Assembly: GCA_021769135.1 (NCBI GenBank) | Contig: JAETTM010000026.1 | Span: 16,420-80,419 of the forward strand | Origin: Lachnospiraceae bacterium | GTDB taxonomy: Bacteria; Bacillota; Clostridia; Lachnospirales; Lachnospiraceae | DNA: 64,000 bases | Reading direction: 5' to 3' | Part shown: piece by piece, positions 51,943 through 60,671 of the stretch | How positions within the stretch are numbered: position 1 is the first letter of the stretch | How the letters are laid out: every line of letters starts with the position of its first letter | Notes under the pieces: model-generated | Database searches by the model: none | Told to the model about the DNA's origin: nothing | What the model saw: the letters and a program-made list of their open reading frames with translations, nothing else | Translations under genes and position numbers: made by a program

Positions 51943-52839
51943 ATGGCGTTGACGGAAAAAAGGAATTTGAATTTGCTGAACCTTATAAAGAAGGTACACA
52001 GCGTAGTGGAAAATGTGGATATTGAGAAGCACAGGCAGTCTCAGGATTATTTTGGAGCGATTTTGGGAAACAGCAAGGATACGGTGATTCATGAAATTGT
52101 AATAGAAGATATTTATGCGGAATGGATATCGGTAAACCGCGCCCATATGAAAAAATATGTAATCCTTTACTGCCATGGGGGAGGATATTCCACGGGCAGC
52201 AGCCTGTATGCCAGGACATTGACCAGCAAGCTGGCCATGTCCACTTCCATGGACGTGCTTTGCTTCGATTACCGTCTTGCCCCTGAACACCCTTATCCGG
52301 CGGCTTTGGAGGACGCAATGAAAGCATGGAATTATTTGATGCTGCTTGGGTATGGAGCCAGGGATGTGGTAGTGGCAGGGGATTCCGCAGGGGGAAATCT
52401 GGCGTTATCCTTGGTGCATAAGCTGAAAAGCGAAAAACGGCTGCTGCCCAGGGGCTTGGCGCTGATGTCGCCTTGGACGGATCTGACGGCATCGGGGCAG
52501 TCCTATGAGACGAAAAAGGATATGGATCCGGTGCTGGATGCGGAGTATATTGGCCAGATGGTGAAGAACTATGCGGACGGGCAGGATTTGAAAAATCCGT
52601 TGATTTCGCCGATTTTTGGAGATTTTACCGAGTTCCCGTCCACATATATCCAGGTGGGCGACAATGAAATCCTTTTGAACGATTCCACCATGCTTCACAA
52701 AAAGATGATAGAGGCGAATGTGCCGGTGAGGATGGAAGTTTTCGAGGGGATGTGGCACGTGTTCCAGATGTCGCCTTTTAAAACAGCTTATGAAGCGATG
52801 GACAAGAATGCGGAATTTGTTTATACCATATGCCGGTGA
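51943..52839 (+). CDS. alpha/beta hydrolase esterase (HSL type)
   Basis: A 298-residue esterase of the hormone-sensitive-lipase family. The oxyanion motif H-G-G-G is in YCHGGGYSTGS, the nucleophile in AGDSAGGNLAL, the acid in QVGDNEILLND and the histidine in GMWHVFQM. It should hydrolyse short acyl esters in the cytosol. With the divergent acyltransferase it forms a make-and-break ester pair, inferred only from neighbourhood. Start at 51943 follows AAGGAGG. Confidence 0.92.
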   Translation: MALTEKRNLNLLNLIKKVHSVVENVDIEKHRQSQDYFGAILGNSKDTVIHEIVIEDIYAEWISVNRAHMKKYVILYCHGGGYSTGSSLYARTLTSKLAMSTSMDVLCFDYRLAPEHPYPAALEDAMKAWNYLMLLGYGARDVVVAGDSAGGNLALSLVHKLKSEKRLLPRGLALMSPWTDLTASGQSYETKKDMDPVLDAEYIGQMVKNYADGQDLKNPLISPIFGDFTEFPSTYIQVGDNEILLNDSTMLHKKMIEANVPVRMEVFEGMWHVFQMSPFKTAYEAMDKNAEFVYTICR

Positions 52840-53047
52840 GGCTTTATAGTCCTTTATGTTTCTTGCTATAAAGAGTTTTGCCAGGATTGCTTTGCGCTTG
52901 CTGCAAAGTCCGTATGGATGGCCATATCCAAACTGAAATATAAAAAATTGATGAAAAAAAAGGATTTTCCATTGGCATGCCGAATATATAAAGTGAATAC
53001 TGTAATTGAAGAAAAGAAGAAACGCCGTTTTGTGAAAGGATGGTGGT

Positions 53048-54067
53048 TTGGCCGTGGGAATGTTAATCCGTGAAAAGCTGGAACAGTGGGAAAAGGAATA
53101 CCTAAGCCCATATGCTTCTTTAAGCATGAATTCCAGAGGGCGTTCCAGGGAGGAAGAGCAATGCGATATCCGGCCGGTATACCAAAGGGATCGGGACAGG
53201 ATACTGCATAGCAAGGCTTTCCGGAGGTTAAAAGACAAAACCCAGGTTTTTTTAACGCCGGAGGGGGACCACTACAGGACCAGGCTGACCCATACTTTGG
53301 AGGTGTCACAGAATGCCAGGACGATTGCCAAGGCGCTGCGCCTGAACGAAGATCTGGTGGAGGCGATTGCTTTGGGGCATGATTTGGGGCATACCCCTTT
53401 CGGCCATGCAGGGGAGCGGGCATTAAACAAAATCTGCCCCTACGGTTTCTGCCACAGCGATCAAAGCGTCCGTACCGTGGATATTTTGGAAAAAAACGGT
53501 ATCGGGCTGAATCTGACGGACGAAGTACGAGACGGGATACGGAATCATCAGACAAAAGGGATGCCATATACATTGGAAGGCAAAATCGTGCGTTATTCGG
53601 ATAAAATAGCATACATACACCATGATATGGATGATGCCATCCGGGGCGGTATTCTAAAAGAATCGGACGTACCCAGGGAAATAGGGGAGGTTATCGGGTT
53701 TACTACAGGGGAAAGGCTGGATCATTTCATCCACGATTTGGTGACTTACAGTTATGAAAAAAACGATATCAGCCTGTCGCCGCTCGTAGATACGGCTATG
53801 AAAAACCTGCGCCGCTTCATGTTTGAGCGGGTCTACCAGAACAAAGAGGCAAAGGGGCAGGAAGCGAAAGCGGAGATGCTGATGGAGTCTTTATACAGCT
53901 ATTACCTGAAACACCTGGAGAAACTGCCGAAGTATTCATTGGCTAGAATGGAAGAGCAGGGGGAAGCCCCGGAAATCCTCGTATGCGATTATGTAGGCGC
54001 AATGACCGACCGTTTTGCTATCGCCCAATACGAGGACCTCTTCATCCCCAAGTCATGGCATTATTAA
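53048..54067 (+). CDS. dgt: deoxyguanosinetriphosphate triphosphohydrolase-like protein
   Basis: A 339-residue HD-domain dNTPase. The opening RPVYQRDRDRILHSKAFRRL and GDHYRTRLTHTLEVSQNA are the family's substrate and first HD histidine blocks, and HDLGHTPFGHAGERAL supplies the HD pair. The family removes triphosphate from dGTP or other dNTPs. The start is unsure: TTG 53048 (AAAGGA 7 bases upstream) or ATG 53060, where family alignment would begin. Position ahead of dnaG and rpoD is the normal clostridial order. Confidence 0.9.
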   Translation: MAVGMLIREKLEQWEKEYLSPYASLSMNSRGRSREEEQCDIRPVYQRDRDRILHSKAFRRLKDKTQVFLTPEGDHYRTRLTHTLEVSQNARTIAKALRLNEDLVEAIALGHDLGHTPFGHAGERALNKICPYGFCHSDQSVRTVDILEKNGIGLNLTDEVRDGIRNHQTKGMPYTLEGKIVRYSDKIAYIHHDMDDAIRGGILKESDVPREIGEVIGFTTGERLDHFIHDLVTYSYEKNDISLSPLVDTAMKNLRRFMFERVYQNKEAKGQEAKAEMLMESLYSYYLKHLEKLPKYSLARMEEQGEAPEILVCDYVGAMTDRFAIAQYEDLFIPKSWHY

Positions 54068-54091
54068 ATAGAAAATTAGAACTGGAAAACA

Positions 54092-54167
54092 GCAAGTGTG
54101 CTGGGAAGGGTAAAGTCCTAAGGAATCCACCAGGCTGCGCCTGATACCCCCTTAGGACAAAACTTGC
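54092..54167 (+). repeat. 76-nt variant hairpin with the same outer ends
   Basis: Outer GCAAGT (54092-54097) and ACTTGC (54162-54167) and the flanks (GAACTGGAAAACA on the left, GGAACTGGAAAACA on the right) match the 92-nt family. The inside differs: GTCCTAAGG/CCTTAGGAC with a nested CAGGC-TGC-GCCTG hairpin. Confidence 0.75.
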
Positions 54168-54181
54168 GGAACTGGAAAACA

Positions 54182-54273
54182 GCAAGTGCCCAGGAAGTAC
54201 CCCAGAGAATTTACAGACGCAACGCGGCCGGAAATTTCTCTGCGAGAAGAAAGGGTACTGAAAGGGCACTTGC
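54182..54273 (+). repeat. 92-nt structured palindromic repeat, copy C
   Basis: Outer stem GCAAGTGCCC/GGGCACTTGC is perfect; internal loop AGGA/GAAA. Stem 2 is AGTACCC/GGGTACT, with a longer 3' bulge (10 bases). Stem 3 is CAGAGAATTT/AAATTTCTCTG, and the apical hairpin is CGC-AAC-GCG. It ends 10 bases before the GGTGAAAAG binding site of dnaG. Confidence 0.85.
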
Positions 54274-54293
54274 GGAACTGGAATGGTGAAAAG

Positions 54294-56072
54294 ATGTACT
54301 ATCCTGATGAGTTAGTGGAAGAAGTACGGATGAAAAATGATATTGTGGATGTGATTTCCGGCTATGTCCGGCTGCAGAAAAAAGGGGCGAACCACTTTGG
54401 GCTGTGCCCGTTCCACAATGAAAAATCCCCTTCGTTCTCCGTATCGGGTGCCAAACAGATGTATTACTGCTTCGGATGCGGGGCCGGGGGAAATGTATTT
54501 ACGTTTATCATGGAATATGAGAACTATTCCTTTGCGGAGGCGGTGAAGCTGCTGGCGGAAAGGGCCGGGGTGAATCTGCCGGAGATAGAATATTCGGAAG
54601 AAATGAAGAAGAAGGAAAGCCGCAAAAGCAGGCTTTTGGAGGTCAACAAGGAATCGGCCAAATATTTTTACTATCAGCTCCGTTCCCCGCGGGGGGAAGC
54701 CGGTTACCGTTATCTGGCGGGGAGGCGGTTGAGCGAAGAAACGATGAAGAAGTTTGGTTTGGGGTTTGCCAGCGTCACCAGCAACGATTTGGTGCAATAT
54801 CTTCGTTCCAAGGGATATTCCGACGATTTGATACAGGAAGCCGGGGTAGCAAGCTTTGACGAACGGTTCGGGCTTCACGATAAATTCTGGAATCGGGTGA
54901 TGTTCCCTATCCAGGATACGAACCATCGGGTTATCGGCTTCGGCGGACGTGTGATGGGGGATGGGAAACCGAAATACCTGAATTCCCCGGAAACTATGAT
55001 TTTTGACAAGAGCCGTAATCTGTACGGATTGAATTTTGCAAGGACATCGCGCCGCGGCCGCATGATTCTCTGCGAAGGCTATATGGACGTAATCGCCATG
55101 CACCAGGCCGGCTTTACGGAAGCGGTGGCATCTTTGGGAACGGCTTTTACCATAGGCCAGGCCGGATTGATTGGCCGGTATGTGAAAGAGGTGCTGTTAG
55201 CATATGACAGCGATGGGGCGGGAACCAATGCGGCCATGCGGGCTATCGGCATATTAAAAGAGGCAGGTTTAAGCGGGAAGGTAATCAATATGGAGCCCTA
55301 CAAGGATCCGGATGAATTTATGAAAAACCTTGGGCCGGACGAATTTGCCAAAAAGATTGAAGCGGCGGAAAACAGCTTTTTCTTTGAACTTAGGATGCTG
55401 GAACGGGAATATGATTTAAAGGATCCGGAATCCAAGACCAGGTTCCACAGGGAAATTGCCCGGAAATTGTGCGGTTTCCCGGAAGAAGTGGAGCGGGAGA
55501 ATTATTTGGAAGCCGTAGCGGAGAAATACCATATAGGCTTTGAAAATCTGCGGAAGCTGGTAGCGTCCTATGCTGCCCAGACCGGCCTGGCAGTTCCGGT
55601 AAAGCGCCCTAAGACAGGAATTTCAGAGAAGAAAAACATGCCGGAGGAAAACAGGAAGAACGCCCAGAAGCTGTTGATTACATGGCTCACCGATGAACCG
55701 GAAATTTACCCTAAAATATCGAAATATATTACGGCGGAAGATTTTACGGTGGAATTATACAGGAAAGTGGCGGACAAGCTGTTGGAAGGGTTATCCAAGG
55801 GGAATTTCAGCCCGGCATCGCTGATAAGCCTTTTTTCCGATGAAGAAGAGCAGAGGGAGGTGGCTTCGCTTTTCAATACGAAGCTGGAAGAGCTGCAGAC
55901 GAAGCAAGAGAGGGAAAAAGCCCTTCACGATATCCTATATACGGTAAAAAGAAACAGCTATGAATTTTATTCCGAAAGGATGGGTGCGGATGTGGAAGCG
56001 CTGAATCAGGTAATTGCGGGAAAAAAAGCGCTGGAAGAACTTAGCAAAACGCATATTTCTTTGGATGAATGA
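54294..56072 (+). CDS. dnaG: DNA primase
   Basis: A 592-residue primase that makes RNA primers for replication. The zinc-binding Cys38, His41, Cys59 and Cys62 are in CPFHNEKSPSF and YYCFGCGAGGN. The catalytic TOPRIM core is in ILCEGYMDVIAMHQAGF and LAYDSDGAGTNA. The C-terminal helical domain that binds DnaB starts after about residue 430. ATG 54294 after GGTGAAAAG is chosen; the frame open upstream to 54186 reads through the structured repeat. It lies 38 bp before rpoD, forming the usual macromolecular-synthesis operon. Confidence 0.96.
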   Translation: MYYPDELVEEVRMKNDIVDVISGYVRLQKKGANHFGLCPFHNEKSPSFSVSGAKQMYYCFGCGAGGNVFTFIMEYENYSFAEAVKLLAERAGVNLPEIEYSEEMKKKESRKSRLLEVNKESAKYFYYQLRSPRGEAGYRYLAGRRLSEETMKKFGLGFASVTSNDLVQYLRSKGYSDDLIQEAGVASFDERFGLHDKFWNRVMFPIQDTNHRVIGFGGRVMGDGKPKYLNSPETMIFDKSRNLYGLNFARTSRRGRMILCEGYMDVIAMHQAGFTEAVASLGTAFTIGQAGLIGRYVKEVLLAYDSDGAGTNAAMRAIGILKEAGLSGKVINMEPYKDPDEFMKNLGPDEFAKKIEAAENSFFFELRMLEREYDLKDPESKTRFHREIARKLCGFPEEVERENYLEAVAEKYHIGFENLRKLVASYAAQTGLAVPVKRPKTGISEKKNMPEENRKNAQKLLITWLTDEPEIYPKISKYITAEDFTVELYRKVADKLLEGLSKGNFSPASLISLFSDEEEQREVASLFNTKLEELQTKQEREKALHDILYTVKRNSYEFYSERMGADVEALNQVIAGKKALEELSKTHISLDE

Positions 56073-56110
56073 TAATACTATGACTACTTGAGGAAGGATG
56101 GAACCAAAAA

Positions 56111-57223
56111 ATGGATGAAAACACACAAGCAAAGTTTGAGGAGCGTCTGAAAGAACTTCTAAATGCTGCGAAAAAGAAAAAAAATGTTTTGGAATATCAG
56201 GAGATCAGCGATTTCTTTACCGACATGACGCTGGAAGAGGAACAGTTTGATAAAATATTGGAGACATTGGAACAGAATAACATAGATATCCTCCGGATTA
56301 CGGAGGAGGACGATGTGGATGACGAGGAAATTATCCTGACGGAAGAGGATGAAGTGGATGTGGAAAACATCGACTTGTCCGTGCCGGACGGCATCAGTAT
56401 TGAGGATCCGGTCCGGATGTACCTGAAGGAAATAGGCAAGGTTCCCCTTCTTAGCGCGGAAGAAGAAATAGAACTGGCGAAGAAGATGGAGATGGGCGAT
56501 GAGGATTCCAAGAAACGTCTGGCAGAAGCGAACCTTCGTCTCGTAGTAAGCATAGCGAAAAGGTATGTGGGCAGGGGGATGCTTTTCCTGGACCTGATTC
56601 AGGAAGGGAACCTGGGCCTTATTAAAGCTGTGGAAAAATTCGATTACCGGAAAGGATATAAGTTCTCCACTTATGCCACATGGTGGATACGCCAGGCTAT
56701 TACAAGGGCAATTGCCGACCAGGCCAGGACTATCCGCATACCGGTGCATATGGTGGAAACCATCAATAAACTGATTCGCGTCAGCAGGCAGCTTTTGCAG
56801 GAACTGGGGCGTGAACCTACCCCGGAAGAGATTGCTGAGGAAATGAATATGCCGGTGGACAGGGTGAGGGAAATACTGAAGATTTCCCAGGAGCCTGTTT
56901 CTTTGGAAACGCCAATCGGAGAGGAAGAGGACAGCCATCTGGGCGATTTTATACAGGATGATAACGTGCCGGTGCCTGCGGACGCGGCGGCATTTACGCT
57001 ATTGAAGGAACAGCTGGTGGAAGTGCTGGGCACGCTGACGGAAAGGGAGCAGAAGGTGCTCAGGCTCCGCTTTGGCCTGGATGACGGCAGGGCCAGAACC
57101 TTGGAGGAAGTGGGGAAGGAATTTAACGTAACCCGTGAGCGCATCCGCCAGATTGAAGCGAAGGCACTGCGGAAGCTGCGCCATCCCAGCAGGAGCCGGA
57201 AGCTGAAGGATTATCTGGACTGA
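56111..57223 (+). CDS. rpoD: primary sigma factor RpoD (SigA)
   Basis: A 370-residue housekeeping sigma factor, short form as in clostridia. Region 1.2 starts at [19 protein letters not shown]. Region 2 contains [20 protein letters not shown] and [20 protein letters not shown], and region 4.2 contains [18 protein letters not shown]. The N-terminal 95 residues are an acidic region 1.1. It recognises the TTGACA/TATAAT promoters seen across the window. It overlaps trmK by one base. Confidence 0.97.
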   Translation: MDENTQAKFEERLKELLNAAKKKKNVLEYQEISDFFTDMTLEEEQFDKILETLEQNNIDILRITEEDDVDDEEIILTEEDEVDVENIDLSVPDGISIEDPVRMYLKEIGKVPLLSAEEEIELAKKMEMGDEDSKKRLAEANLRLVVSIAKRYVGRGMLFLDLIQEGNLGLIKAVEKFDYRKGYKFSTYATWWIRQAITRAIADQARTIRIPVHMVETINKLIRVSRQLLQELGREPTPEEIAEEMNMPVDRVREILKISQEPVSLETPIGEEEDSHLGDFIQDDNVPVPADAAAFTLLKEQLVEVLGTLTEREQKVLRLRFGLDDGRARTLEEVGKEFNVTRERIRQIEAKALRKLRHPSRSRKLKDYLD

Positions 57224-57975
57224 TGGGGCAGGAAAAGGACCGGAATGAAACGGTAAGGCTGGGGAAGAGCCTGGAAGCGATACGCCTGTCAAAGAGACTG
57301 GAAGCGGTAGCCGGGATGGTGACGGAAGGGAATATCGTGTGCGATGTGGGGTGCGACCATGGTTTTGTCTCCATTTATCTTGTCAGGAAAGCCATCAGCC
57401 CCAGGGCAATCGCCATGGATGTGAACCGCGGCCCGCTGCAGGCGGCAAGAGAACATATCCTGGAGTATGGCCTGCAAGGCTACATAGAAACCAGATTGTC
57501 CGATGGGGTGGAAGCCCTTAAGGAGGGGGAGGCGGACAGCCTAATCTGTGCAGGGATGGGAGGAAGGCTGGTGATGCGCATTCTGGAAGAGGGGAAAAGT
57601 AAAATCCGCGCCATGAAAGAAATTATCCTCCAGCCCCAGTCGGAAATCCAGTACGTGCGGGAATACCTGCGGAAAGAAGGATATCTCATCGTAGATGAGA
57701 ATATGATTTTGGAAGAGGAAAAATACTATCCGGTAATTAAGGCCGAGCCGGTGAATGTGCGGCCTGCAAATGGACAGCGTATAGAAGATAAATATGGACC
57801 GGTGCTTCTGGCGAAGAAAAATCCCGTGCTGGAAATGTTTTTGCACAGAGAATATGATTTGTGTACGGAAATTATGGAGAAGCTGAGAAAGAACGGGAAG
57901 GATAAAAGACAGGAAGAAATGGCGGAGAGAATCAGGGATATCGAGAAGGGGTTGTCTTATTATATCCTTTCATAA
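57223..57975 (+). CDS. trmK: tRNA (adenine22-N1)-methyltransferase
   Basis: A 250-residue class I methyltransferase of the TrmK (COG2384) family, which methylates A22 in tRNA. The SAM motif CDVGCDHGFVSIYLV and the later SLICAGMGGRLVMRIL are the family blocks. The start ATG shares its first base with the rpoD stop (TGATG). It is found after rpoD in most Firmicutes. The C-terminal 45 residues are charged and helical. Confidence 0.92.
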   Translation: MGQEKDRNETVRLGKSLEAIRLSKRLEAVAGMVTEGNIVCDVGCDHGFVSIYLVRKAISPRAIAMDVNRGPLQAAREHILEYGLQGYIETRLSDGVEALKEGEADSLICAGMGGRLVMRILEEGKSKIRAMKEIILQPQSEIQYVREYLRKEGYLIVDENMILEEEKYYPVIKAEPVNVRPANGQRIEDKYGPVLLAKKNPVLEMFLHREYDLCTEIMEKLRKNGKDKRQEEMAERIRDIEKGLSYYILS

Positions 57976-58013
57976 AAAAGCAATCCTATGAAAAAGTGCT
58001 TTGGTTATGAAAG

Positions 58014-58060
58014 GTAACAGGGCAGCCGAAAGGCTGAACTGTTACTATGAAAGGCTGCCC
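58014..58060 (+). promoter_or_regulatory. mutually exclusive hairpins before the Nif3-like gene
   Basis: GTAACAG (58014-58020) pairs with CTGTTAC (58039-58045), and CAGCC-GAAA-GGCTG nests inside. Alternatively GGGCAGCC (58020-58027) pairs with GGCTGCCC (58053-58060). The two folds exclude one another and end just ahead of the GGAGGG before 58081. Confidence 0.5.
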
Positions 58061-58080
58061 TGACCATGGAGGGATTGCTT

Positions 58081-58884
58081 ATGGGAAATGAAAACGGTGT
58101 GGAATGCGGTATTATTATAGAAAGCCTGGAACAGTTATGTGCGCCTGTGTTCGCGGAAAGCTGGGATAATGTGGGGCTGCTGGCCGGAAGGCGGGATAAA
58201 CAGGTAAAGAAAATCTGTGTTGCCCTGGATGCAACGGATGGAGTGGTCGAGGAGGCGGTGCGAAACGGCGCGGATATGCTGCTGACCCATCATCCTCTGA
58301 TTTTCTCGCCGATGAAGAAGATCAATACGGATGATTTTATAGGAAGGCGGCTGGTGCAGCTGATTGGGAATGACATTAGCTATTATGCCATGCATACCAA
58401 CTTCGATGTAATGGGGATGGCGGATGCGGCGGCGGATGAGATTCGGTTAAAAGACAGGCATGTGCTGAGCATCACGTATGAGGATGAGATTGCCAAGGAG
58501 GGTATCGGCAGATACGGCAGGCTGCCCCAGGTCATGACATTGGAGGAATGCGCTTCTTATGTAAAAGACATTTTTCATCTGGAAAGCGTGAAAATTTACG
58601 GGGATAGAAGCACGGCAATCGAATGCGCTGCGGTATCGCCCGGTTCCGGCAAATCTATGATACGGCCTGCGGTGGAGGCCGGTGCGGAAGTGTTGATTAC
58701 AGGGGATATTGAGCATCACGAAGGGCTGGATGCCATGGCTCAGGGGCTGGCGGTCATTGACGCAGGCCATTTCGGCCTGGAAAAGATTTTTGTTCCTTAT
58801 ATGATGGAATATATCCGAAGGGAATTTCCTCAGCTGGCGGTTTTTGCAGCCAGGGAGAAAAACCCTTTCTGGGTGATGGTATAG
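58081..58884 (+). CDS. Nif3-like dinuclear metal center protein
   Basis: A 267-residue Nif3/YqfO-family protein, cytosolic and hexameric in known structures. Metal ligands are seen in LLTHHPLIFSPMKKI, in AMHTNFDVM and in the C-terminal IDAGHFGLEKIFVPYM. The role of the family is unclear; a GTP cyclohydrolase type I link is often annotated but doubtful. ATG 58081 follows GGAGGG at 7 bases; ATG 58066 sits before that site. It follows trmK, as in many Firmicutes. Confidence 0.93.
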   Translation: MGNENGVECGIIIESLEQLCAPVFAESWDNVGLLAGRRDKQVKKICVALDATDGVVEEAVRNGADMLLTHHPLIFSPMKKINTDDFIGRRLVQLIGNDISYYAMHTNFDVMGMADAAADEIRLKDRHVLSITYEDEIAKEGIGRYGRLPQVMTLEECASYVKDIFHLESVKIYGDRSTAIECAAVSPGSGKSMIRPAVEAGAEVLITGDIEHHEGLDAMAQGLAVIDAGHFGLEKIFVPYMMEYIRREFPQLAVFAAREKNPFWVMV

Positions 58885-58950
58885 AATGCCGGGCCAATGT
58901 GTGCTGCGGCTTAAAAATGACAGGAGAGGATTGGAGGTGCAAAAGATTTT

Positions 58951-60606
58951 ATGGTTACGGTAACGGTGAACGGGGAAAGGCGGGAGTACGAGGAAGGTAC
59001 GGCTTATGAAGCCATAGCGAAGGAATACCAGGAACAGTATAACAGCAGGATTGCCCTGGTTACAGTGAACGGGAAAATCAGGGAACTGTTTAAAAAAGTG
59101 AAGAAGGACTGCGAGGTTTCCTTTTTTACCATGAGCAGCCCGGCAGGGCATAAAACCTATGTGAGGTCTGCGATTATGCTTATGGTAAAAGCGCTGCAGG
59201 ATGTGGCGGGGAAAGAGAATCTGGAAAAGGTAAAGGTGGAGTTCGCCATAGGGCCGGGATATTACTGTAGTGTAAAAGGGAATATCATACTGAACCAGGA
59301 GCTTATCGACAGGCTGAACGGACGGATGGAAGAACTGGTAGAGGCAGACCTTCCTTATATAAAAAAATCGTATCCCATCAGCGATGCGGTAGAGTTGTTC
59401 CGCAGCCAGGGGATGAAGGAGAAGGAAAAGTTGTTCCGCTACAGGAGAAGCTCCTATGTGAACGTTTACTGCCTGGACGGGTATTATGATTATTATTATG
59501 GATATATGCTTCCGAGTACGGGGTATGTAAAGTATTTTGAGGTTTTGGCTTATGAGGACGGCTTGATGCTGCTTCTCCCAGAGGCGCAGGCACCGGATAA
59601 GATGCCGAAGGCGGAGCCGAGGAAAAAGCTGTTCCAGACATTGAAACAGTCCGATGAATGGGGGAATATGCAGCATATCGGAACAATAGGGGATTTGAAT
59701 GACCGGATTTGCGAAGGGAATATCAACGATCTGATTTTGGTACAAGAGGCTTTGCAGGAGCGGAGGATTGGCGAAATCGCGGAAGATATCGTCAACAGGG
59801 GCGGCGTAAAGTTTGTGATGATAGCAGGCCCTTCCTCTTCCGGGAAAACCACCTTTTCCCATCGGCTTTCCATCCAGCTGCGCACCTATGGCTTGAGCCC
59901 GCATCCTATTGCGCTTGACGATTATTTTGTCAACAGGGAGAATACCCCGAAGGATGAAAACGGGAATTATAATTTTGAATGCCTGGAAGCCATTGACGTA
60001 GAACAGTTTAATAAGGATATGCTGGATTTGCTGGCAGGAAAAACGGTGGAACTGCCCAGCTTTAATTTCAAGACAGGGCAGAGGGAGTACAGGGGAAATG
60101 TGAAGAAGCTGGGCCCGGAAGATATTCTCGTGCTGGAAGGCATTCATGGGCTGAACGATGCCATGTCATACGCTTTGCCCAATGCCAGCAAATATAAAAT
60201 ATATATCAGCGCCCTTACAAGCATTAATATCGATGACCATAACAGGATTCCGACAACCGATGGGCGCCTGCTGCGCCGCATGGTGAGGGATGCCAGGACA
60301 AGGGGAACGCCGGCCAAACGTACCATTGGAATGTGGCCTTCGGTGCGGAAAGGAGAGGAAGAATATATTTTCCCCTTCCAGGAAAGCGCGGACGCTATGT
60401 TTAATTCCGTCTTGATTTATGAGCTGGCGGTGCTGAAGCAGTATGCGGAGCCTTTATTGTTCGGCATTGGAAAGGGGGAGCCGGAATATTATGAGGCCAA
60501 GAGGCTGTTAAAATTTTTGGAATATTTTATCGGCGTCAGCAGCGACAGCCTTCCAAAGAATTCGATTTGCAGGGAGTTTATAGGGGGAAGCTGTTTCCAG
60601 GTGTAA
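58951..60606 (+). CDS. nucleoside kinase with N-terminal TGS/ThrRS-like part
   Basis: A 551-residue protein. The first 60 residues look like a TGS domain (VTVTVNGERREYEEGTAYEA), followed by a threonyl-tRNA synthetase editing-like region to about residue 230. The C-terminal part is a uridine-kinase-like P-loop domain with AGPSSSGKTTFSHRLSIQL near residue 291, and DDYFVNRENTPKDENGNYNF and LEGIHGLND behind it. It should phosphorylate a nucleoside, perhaps uridine, but may have an RNA-linked role. It starts 66 bp after the Nif3-like gene. Confidence 0.92.
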   Translation: MVTVTVNGERREYEEGTAYEAIAKEYQEQYNSRIALVTVNGKIRELFKKVKKDCEVSFFTMSSPAGHKTYVRSAIMLMVKALQDVAGKENLEKVKVEFAIGPGYYCSVKGNIILNQELIDRLNGRMEELVEADLPYIKKSYPISDAVELFRSQGMKEKEKLFRYRRSSYVNVYCLDGYYDYYYGYMLPSTGYVKYFEVLAYEDGLMLLLPEAQAPDKMPKAEPRKKLFQTLKQSDEWGNMQHIGTIGDLNDRICEGNINDLILVQEALQERRIGEIAEDIVNRGGVKFVMIAGPSSSGKTTFSHRLSIQLRTYGLSPHPIALDDYFVNRENTPKDENGNYNFECLEAIDVEQFNKDMLDLLAGKTVELPSFNFKTGQREYRGNVKKLGPEDILVLEGIHGLNDAMSYALPNASKYKIYISALTSINIDDHNRIPTTDGRLLRRMVRDARTRGTPAKRTIGMWPSVRKGEEEYIFPFQESADAMFNSVLIYELAVLKQYAEPLLFGIGKGEPEYYEAKRLLKFLEYFIGVSSDSLPKNSICREFIGGSCFQV

Positions 60607-60671
60607 CCATTCATAACCTGGATTCCAGGATTCAGAAGAATTTTTGCAGAATATATTGGCATAATATTGGA

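Noticed and set aside
54186..54293. Upstream extension of DnaG
   Set aside because: It reads through the structured repeat; primase similarity starts at ATG 54294, which has its own binding site.
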